Source of the DNA: Fabrea salina | Taxonomy: Eukaryota > Ciliophora > Heterotrichea > Heterotrichida > Fabreidae | DNA: 64,000 bases | NCBI GenBank assembly: GCA_022984795.1 | Contig: JALIHJ010000002.1 | Location: forward strand, 186,001 to 250,000 | Direction: 5' to 3' | Shown here: one piece after another, positions 59,039 to 64,000 of the stretch | How the letters are laid out: each line of letters begins with the position of its first letter | How positions within the stretch are numbered: the first letter of the stretch is position 1 | Notes under the pieces: generated by a model | Told to the model about the DNA's origin: nothing | Seen by the model: the letters and a program-made list of their open reading frames with translations, nothing else | The model's database searches: none | Translations under genes and position numbers: made by a program

Positions 59039-59494
59039 TTAGCTGACTAGCGAAGGAGCTGTTTGGGAATTGTACCTCCAGTTAGCCGGGAGTTTCTTGG
59101 TGCGTTTGTAGTACCTAGCGAGTCTGTGGATTCTGCTTTCAATCAAAATGAGTCTGAACTTGCTGTCTTTGTCCTTTCTGAATTTTTCCAAGTGCTTCCT
59201 CACAGTGACTGCTTTCTTAATGAGGTTGTAGAGGTCCTCTGGAATCTCAGGAGCAAGTCCGTTCTTCTTCAGAATGCGCAGGATTTTGGCCCCAGTTACC
59301 GACTTAACTTGGGGAATCCCTGCTGAGTCCCTGAGCACCACACCTATTTGTGAGGGGTAAAGTCCTTTGCGCGCAAGTCTAACTATTTGCTCGTTGAGGT
59401 CTGTAGCACTCACTTTGAGCCAGGAAGGAGGAGTTCTTTTAAAGGGCAAAGCAGAGGCTGCTATACCTTTACCTCTAGAGTGCATACGACCCAT
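59039..59494 (-). CDS. RPS13: 40S ribosomal protein uS15 (RPS13)
   Basis: 151 residues, the family's normal length. [67 protein letters not shown] and [20 protein letters not shown] are diagnostic. It binds 18S rRNA in the small-subunit platform and contacts the large subunit. No intron. Divergent from CDKAL1 by 37 bp. Confidence 0.98.
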   Translation of the reverse strand: MGRMHSRGKGIAASALPFKRTPPSWLKVSATDLNEQIVRLARKGLYPSQIGVVLRDSAGIPQVKSVTGAKILRILKKNGLAPEIPEDLYNLIKKAVTVRKHLEKFRKDKDSKFRLILIESRIHRLARYYKRTKKLPANWRYNSQTAPSLVS

Positions 59495-59531
59495 TTAACT
59501 ATATAGGTGGACTTTGTGATTTACAATTAAT

Positions 59532-60989
59532 ATGATTGACATCGAAAACTGTGAAGCTTGTCTGTGCAAACAACCAGACCCAATCGCCAAGTTCAGAGAA
59601 GACGCAAAAAGACCTGAAGTTGTTGGAAACATTCCAGGCACACAAACAATCTTTGTAAAGTCAATGGGGTGTTCCCACAACATGTCTGACGGAGAAGCAA
59701 TGATGGGCCAACTTAAAGAGTACGGCTACAAACTCACAGACTCAGAAGAAGCTGACCTGTGGCTCATTAACTCCTGCACAGTCAAGAACCCTTCACAAGA
59801 CACTGTTATGACCTACGTCAAAAAAGCCCAAAGCCGCGGGATTCCTATAGTAGTTTCAGGCTGCGTGCCTCAAGCAGACAGGGACCTTAACTGGCTTGAC
59901 GGGATAAGTGTTTTAGGAGTCACCCAGATCGACAGAATTGTTGAAGTAGTTGAACAGACCTTGGCAGGAGGCTCTGTAAGACTACTTGGGAAAAAAGAAC
60001 TTCCTTCACTTTCACTTCCCAAAATTCGCAGGAACCCCTTAGTTGAAATCATTCCAATATCAACAGGGTGCTTAGGGTCATGCACTTACTGCAAAACCAA
60101 GCACGCAAGGGGACACCTTGGGAGTTACCCACCTGAAGTAATTCTGAACAGAGTCAAAGAAGCTCTTAGCGAGGGAGTTAAAGATATTTGGCTGACCAGT
60201 GAAGACTCAGGGGCTTACGGAAAAGACATTGGGGCAGACTTTCCTGGGCTTCTAGAAAGCATAGCAAACATCCTGCCTGACGACTGCATGTTAAGGGTGG
60301 GAATGACTAACCCTCCTTTCATACTTGAAAAACTAGAAGCTATTGGGCAAGTTCTTAAGCACCCCCGAGTTTACTCTTTCCTGCACATTCCTGTGCAGGC
60401 TGGAAATAATGACGTTCTGCACCACATGAACAGAGAGTACACCGTAGAGGAGTTTTCCAAAGTAGTAGACACTATCCGAAGCATAGTTCCAGACACCTAC
60501 CTAGCTACAGACATCATATGTGGGTTCCCAACTGAAACCAGCGAGCAGTTTGAAGACACTTTAAAACTAGTAGAGAAGTACAGGTTCCCTAGTGTATACA
60601 TTTCGCAGTTCTACCCTAGGCCAGGCACTGCAGCAGCCTCAATGAAACTTGTTCCGACCAAAGAAGTTAAAAGACGCTCTACCGAAATGACTAAACTTTT
60701 CCACTCTTACAAGTGCTTTGACCACTTACTCGGAAAAGTAGTGAGGGTTTACTTAAGGGACTTCAAAGAAGGAAAAGACCGCAACGAAATGGTTGGACAC
60801 ACTAAAGAATACGTAAAGGTTGTACTGCCACGTGAGGAGTCTCTTATCGGAAAGAGCTTAATGGCTAAAATCACTGAAACGGACAAATGGCATGTAAGAG
60901 GAGTCAAATACACTCCAAAGAATTCTTGGATCTGGCCACTTGCAGTTCTTTTCTTAGCAGTTATTATAGTTTACTTAAACTTTAAATAA
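59532..60989 (+). CDS. CDKAL1: tRNA-t6A37 methylthiotransferase (CDKAL1)
   Basis: 485 residues. The UPF0004 domain has its three cluster cysteines (SMGCSHNMSDGEAM, INSCTVKN, VSGCVPQ); the radical-SAM domain has GCLGSCTYCKTKHARG (CxxxCxxC), DIWLTSEDSGAYG, HIPVQAGNNDVLHHMNREYT and DIICGFPTET; a TRAM domain follows (~395-460). A C-terminal hydrophobic anchor (WPLAVLFLAVIIVYL) matches the ER tail anchor of eukaryotic CDKAL1 and separates it from bacterial MtaB. Converts t6A37 to ms2t6A37 in tRNA-Lys, for accurate AAR decoding. Confidence 0.96.
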   Translation: MIDIENCEACLCKQPDPIAKFREDAKRPEVVGNIPGTQTIFVKSMGCSHNMSDGEAMMGQLKEYGYKLTDSEEADLWLINSCTVKNPSQDTVMTYVKKAQSRGIPIVVSGCVPQADRDLNWLDGISVLGVTQIDRIVEVVEQTLAGGSVRLLGKKELPSLSLPKIRRNPLVEIIPISTGCLGSCTYCKTKHARGHLGSYPPEVILNRVKEALSEGVKDIWLTSEDSGAYGKDIGADFPGLLESIANILPDDCMLRVGMTNPPFILEKLEAIGQVLKHPRVYSFLHIPVQAGNNDVLHHMNREYTVEEFSKVVDTIRSIVPDTYLATDIICGFPTETSEQFEDTLKLVEKYRFPSVYISQFYPRPGTAAASMKLVPTKEVKRRSTEMTKLFHSYKCFDHLLGKVVRVYLRDFKEGKDRNEMVGHTKEYVKVVLPREESLIGKSLMAKITETDKWHVRGVKYTPKNSWIWPLAVLFLAVIIVYLNFK

Positions 60990-61036
60990 CCAGAATAATA
61001 TCCCAAAAGCTACAGGTCCATTAATTGCTCATAAAA

Positions 61037-61435
61037 ATGCAATGCTATAGGTGTAATCAGGTGGGGCACTTAGCTCGTGAATGCACAAGTCAAGAAGAAG
61101 TTTGCTACAACTGCGGAAAAGGAGGACACATCCAAAAAGACTGCGTAGAACGAGCGATGTGCCACGTCTGCGGATCGACTGATCATATGCAAAGGGAGTG
61201 TAATCAACGCGACAGAAGGAATGGTCCCAATAGGGGACGCTCTCAAAGGTGCTACAAGTGCGGAGAAGTCGGGCACATCTCAACAGAATGCAAAGCCAAA
61301 GAAGACAACATCTGCTATAACTGCGGCCAGTCAGGACATATTTCAAGGAACTGTGGTTCTGCACGATTGGACAAGTGCTACCGCTGCAGCCAACCAGGCC
61401 ACTTTGCTAGGGACTGCCCGAATGCTTATGCTTAG
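61037..61435 (+). CDS. six-knuckle CCHC zinc-finger protein (CNBP/Gis2-like)
   Basis: 132 residues from ATG 61037. Six CCHC knuckles (CxxCxxxGHxxxxC): CYRCNQVGHLAREC, CYNCGKGGHIQKDC, CHVCGSTDHMQREC (Gly replaced by Asp), CYKCGEVGHISTEC, CYNCGQSGHISRNC and CYRCSQPGHFARDC, with an RG-rich linker (RDRRNGPNRGRSQR) between the third and fourth. The same architecture as CNBP and yeast Gis2, which bind single-stranded nucleic acid and mRNA and promote translation. Not a retroviral nucleocapsid: it stands alone with no polyprotein frame. Stop TAG. Confidence 0.93.
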   Translation: MQCYRCNQVGHLARECTSQEEVCYNCGKGGHIQKDCVERAMCHVCGSTDHMQRECNQRDRRNGPNRGRSQRCYKCGEVGHISTECKAKEDNICYNCGQSGHISRNCGSARLDKCYRCSQPGHFARDCPNAYA

Positions 61436-61449
61436 TTTGTAAGAGATAA

Positions 61450-64000
61450 ATGAATGTTTCTGGGCCCCCAGGGTTTAACAGTAGTAGAGGAAGAGGCGCT
61501 AGGCGAAGGCCAGGGATTCACTGGGGCTTTAATCCTCCCTCAAGTGTAACTGGTCGGGGCTTTAAGCACCCCGACTCATTTCAGTCTTCACAACAAGGTT
61601 TTTCAAGTCAACCTGAAGACACTCCAAAAAGTTCTTTTGCGGAAAAAGCACACTCTAAAGGACTTAAGAGCTACCAAGAGTCAATGCTTAAAGAAGAGCA
61701 GGAAATCCGCAAAAAAGCCCTTGAGTCACTGAGAAACCTTAAAAAGTCTAGGCAACCCCAACAACCAAATCGAGTGCCTGTTCAAAAGCAGTCCCAACAA
61801 CCAGCTCCACTGCCCCGCCAAAAAGCAGTTAGACGAGTGGAACCCCAAACTGACTCTGCAGAGATTCTTTGCAGTAAAGAAGAAGCTTCCAGGAGAGAAA
61901 GGTCACACAACTTAAGCATTTTCGAGATGAAACCAGGCACTGACTTAACTCAAGAAGAACCCCAGGTGTACTTTCCATGGGCTGTAAAGGAGTACCTTAG
62001 ATCCAACGCTGACCAAGTAGACTTCGAAAGGAGTCCCCAGTACTTAACTCAGTGTCTAAACTACCTTTTTGAGGAGATTTTAGACATAGACACTACAGAC
62101 AACCCTAAGAACTACACCTTGCCAACTGGCCAGAGCAAACACGAATTCAAAGAAATTTACAGTTTCTTGAGCAACAGACTCAGAGCTGTTGCAAAGGACT
62201 ATAAAAGGTACGAAAGCGACCCTAACGACCAGTATGTTTACGACCACGAAAGAATTGCTAGGTTCTTTCTGTTGTCAGCTTCAGAGGGGTACGAGTCGCC
62301 TGACTTCGACCCTAAGTTGAACGAAGACAGAATCAGAGACATACTGGAACTGCTTATAAGAGCTTATAGGGAAAGAAAATCCAGAGGCTTGGACAACCCT
62401 AACGAGCCAGAGTTTAGGGCTTACTATATTATTTTATCTTGCAAGTCGCATCACTTGGACGTTATTATGGGACTCAAAGGTTTGGAAACTGAAGTGCTGC
62501 ACTCTTCTTACATGAAAGTTGCTATTGAGGCAGTTTCCAAAGTTTACTCAGGCGACTACGTGAAGTTTTACAAGATCTGTGAGGACTCTCCTTACTTGCT
62601 GAGTTGTGCTATGTACACTGCAGTGGACACTCTTAGAATAAAAGCACTTGACTCACTCAAAAAGTCCCAAAAAGACTTGACTATCAACGAAATGCTTCAG
62701 CACTTATGGTTTGACACTAACCAAGACGTCCTTGAGTACCTCAGTTTCAGAAAAGTTATTTACAACCAAAGCGGAGAAGTATCTTTAAAGCAGTCCGAAA
62801 TCACAAAAACTAAGTACAAACCTATGAATGCTCCAAACAAAGTGCAAAGCAAAAGGCAAGTGGCCAGAAAACAAGTAGTTGAAGGAAAAGAAACATTTAA
62901 GGGAAAGCCTAAAACTTTGCCTGAAAAAAGAAAAGAACCTGAAGCTGTTCAGAAGACTTCTTTTGCAGTAGAAAAAATCATCATTGAGTCCTCTGTAGAA
63001 GAAATAGTTGAATCCTGCATTCAAGAGAGCTTAAAACCGCTTGCAAAAGAAACAATAAACACTCTAACTTCCCAAAAGCCTTCAGTTCCTCAAAAAACTC
63101 CAACTTCTAAAGAAACTACGCCTAAAGAAACTACGCCTAAAGAAACTACACCTAAAGAAACCCCTAAAGAAACCTACAAGCCTTCTAAACCTCACGAGCC
63201 TAAACCCAAATTAGCTGTACCCGAACACGACCAAGACTTTATGTCACTGTTTAGCACTCAAGAACACAGAAAAAAAGCCAAGCTGTACATCAAAAAGTAC
63301 AGAGCCACCAAGAAACTAGTAATGAGAGCACCTAGACAACTCCTTATCCTCATTCGCTGGAAAAAGTACGTTCTGCTCAGCAAGTTTAAAAAACAATACA
63401 GCAACCTAACTGACCAACAAGAAAAATCATTCTACTCCCAGTTTTCAAACTTAAGCACCAGTGACAACTTGGCACTACAACGCTTCCAACAACTAAAAAG
63501 ACCTAAAACTCAAGAAAGACCTCTTCCAAAAGTTTCCTCTAATGAAATAGTGGAACTCCTTCAAACAAACGAGGTCAAGTGCTTCAAGTTTGCTTTGTTT
63601 GGAGAAGAATCAATAGTTAAGTTTGCAGATGAAGCTTTAGTTGGACTTGAGGAGTTTGGATTCTTCTACACAACTAAAGACTCAATGGGTTCTGACTTAG
63701 TAATGCTTGTTGGGAACTACCACAAACCCATTGAAAAGTGTAAGTTAGTTGTGTGTTTGGTGTTTGGAAATGAGCCAGTTGACTTAAAGTTTTCTGACCC
63801 TAACCAGAGCTTCAAAGTTATCAAGCTTAACGAATTGACTTCAAAAGACTACGAGTTATTTTGCGACTTAATTTGGAGTGAACTTTGCGAAGCCATTAAA
63901 AACTCAAACGGTCCTTACTGGAGTAACTTAAGATTCCTCAGTCTTTCTGAAATACTAACAATTTACGAACTTAACTTTGAAAACGCTCCAGTTGAACTCA
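61450..64000 (+). CDS. SAC3/GANP-family mRNA-export protein, C-terminus off the right edge
   Basis: ATG at 61450 opens a frame with no stop for 850 codons to the window end. The first ~130 residues are Gly/Arg/Gln/Pro-rich. The SAC3/GANP domain starts ~136: ILCSKEEASRRERSHNLSIFEM, ending near 430, with internal RFFLLSASEGYESPDF and KFYKICEDSPYLLSCAMYTAV (winged-helix part, SAC3 helix repeats). A linker (~460-590) carries a KETTP repeat (63108-63174). The later part includes a hydrophobic block of unknown fold. The family is the scaffold of TREX-2, coupling transcription to mRNA export at the nuclear pore. Confidence 0.9.
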   Translation, partial: MNVSGPPGFNSSRGRGARRRPGIHWGFNPPSSVTGRGFKHPDSFQSSQQGFSSQPEDTPKSSFAEKAHSKGLKSYQESMLKEEQEIRKKALESLRNLKKSRQPQQPNRVPVQKQSQQPAPLPRQKAVRRVEPQTDSAEILCSKEEASRRERSHNLSIFEMKPGTDLTQEEPQVYFPWAVKEYLRSNADQVDFERSPQYLTQCLNYLFEEILDIDTTDNPKNYTLPTGQSKHEFKEIYSFLSNRLRAVAKDYKRYESDPNDQYVYDHERIARFFLLSASEGYESPDFDPKLNEDRIRDILELLIRAYRERKSRGLDNPNEPEFRAYYIILSCKSHHLDVIMGLKGLETEVLHSSYMKVAIEAVSKVYSGDYVKFYKICEDSPYLLSCAMYTAVDTLRIKALDSLKKSQKDLTINEMLQHLWFDTNQDVLEYLSFRKVIYNQSGEVSLKQSEITKTKYKPMNAPNKVQSKRQVARKQVVEGKETFKGKPKTLPEKRKEPEAVQKTSFAVEKIIIESSVEEIVESCIQESLKPLAKETINTLTSQKPSVPQKTPTSKETTPKETTPKETTPKETPKETYKPSKPHEPKPKLAVPEHDQDFMSLFSTQEHRKKAKLYIKKYRATKKLVMRAPRQLLILIRWKKYVLLSKFKKQYSNLTDQQEKSFYSQFSNLSTSDNLALQRFQQLKRPKTQERPLPKVSSNEIVELLQTNEVKCFKFALFGEESIVKFADEALVGLEEFGFFYTTKDSMGSDLVMLVGNYHKPIEKCKLVVCLVFGNEPVDLKFSDPNQSFKVIKLNELTSKDYELFCDLIWSELCEAIKNSNGPYWSNLRFLSLSEILTIYELNFENAPVEL
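63108..63174 (+). repeat. 15-nt tandem repeat encoding KETTP
   Basis: Three near-identical copies of aaagaaactacgcct (Lys-Glu-Thr-Thr-Pro), then a shortened KETP unit and a start of a further copy, within the disordered linker of the SAC3/GANP gene. In-frame expansion. Confidence 0.85.

Noticed and set aside
61037-61435. CCHC knuckles as a possible retroelement nucleocapsid.
   Set aside because: Six knuckles with an RG linker and a normal start and stop match cellular CNBP/Gis2. No protease, reverse transcriptase or terminal repeats are near.
1-64000. Mobile elements, viral copies, CRISPR arrays, rRNA genes and bacterial-type operons.
   Set aside because: None seen: all long frames are host-type genes, only one tRNA is present, and repeats are limited to short in-frame coding arrays.

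Overview
The window reads as a eukaryotic macronuclear-type chromosome segment, most probably from a heterotrich ciliate close to Stentor. Three things point there. (1) The standard genetic code fits every gene: TAA dominates as stop, TAG and a few TGA are also used, and no TGA, TAA or TAG is needed as a sense codon. (2) Six introns could be placed with confidence and all are exactly 15 nt, starting GTAA, ending AG, with an A at position 10. (3) Packing is extreme: genes are separated by a few to about 100 bp, divergent start codons lie as little as 2 bp apart, and some neighbouring reading frames overlap. About 46 protein genes and one tRNA fill the window.

Layout. 1-12.7 kb: an ENTH/epsin gene cut by the left edge, an FHA + RING-CH protein with a tiny first exon, a coiled-coil protein, CNOT11, a TauE/SafE-like transporter, a putative myristoylated repeat protein divergent from a WLM metalloprotease, a calpain, a SAM-like small protein, a secreted protein and a mitochondrial membrane protein. 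12.7-30 kb: APC1, a C2 protein, a guanylate-binding-protein GTPase whose C-terminal half continues in another frame as a ~1,150-residue coiled coil, a protein resembling the class IB PI3K regulatory subunit p101, a polytopic membrane protein, a degenerate histidine-phosphatase-like protein and another coiled coil. 30-38 kb: a DsbA-like secreted protein, a Pumilio protein, a mitochondrial RsmI-type methyltransferase, a transmembrane RING-H2 ligase (two introns), a FYVE-like + STE20-type kinase (two introns), tRNA-Glu(CTC) and a homeodomain protein. 38-48 kb: a kinesin with a C-terminal RCC1 propeller, two tiny genes, a WD40 protein, a PP2C phosphatase, a divergent histone H4/H3 pair and a PPP1R21-like protein. 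47.5-64 kb: a 1,546-residue membrane protein, dynactin p25, an unknown protein, glycine-cleavage T-protein, a LamG-like secreted protein, a TPR protein, a coiled coil, ribosomal protein uS15/RPS13, CDKAL1, a six-knuckle CCHC protein and a SAC3/GANP protein running off the right edge.

No operon logic is visible. Neighbours are functionally mixed (cell cycle, cytoskeleton, mRNA turnover and export, mitochondria, membrane traffic). The unusual content is architectural: miniature introns that hide domains, promoters that must lie inside neighbouring genes, and fusion or rare architectures (kinesin-RCC1, FYVE-kinase, GBP-long coiled coil, p101-like). No transposon, viral element, CRISPR array or rRNA was seen.
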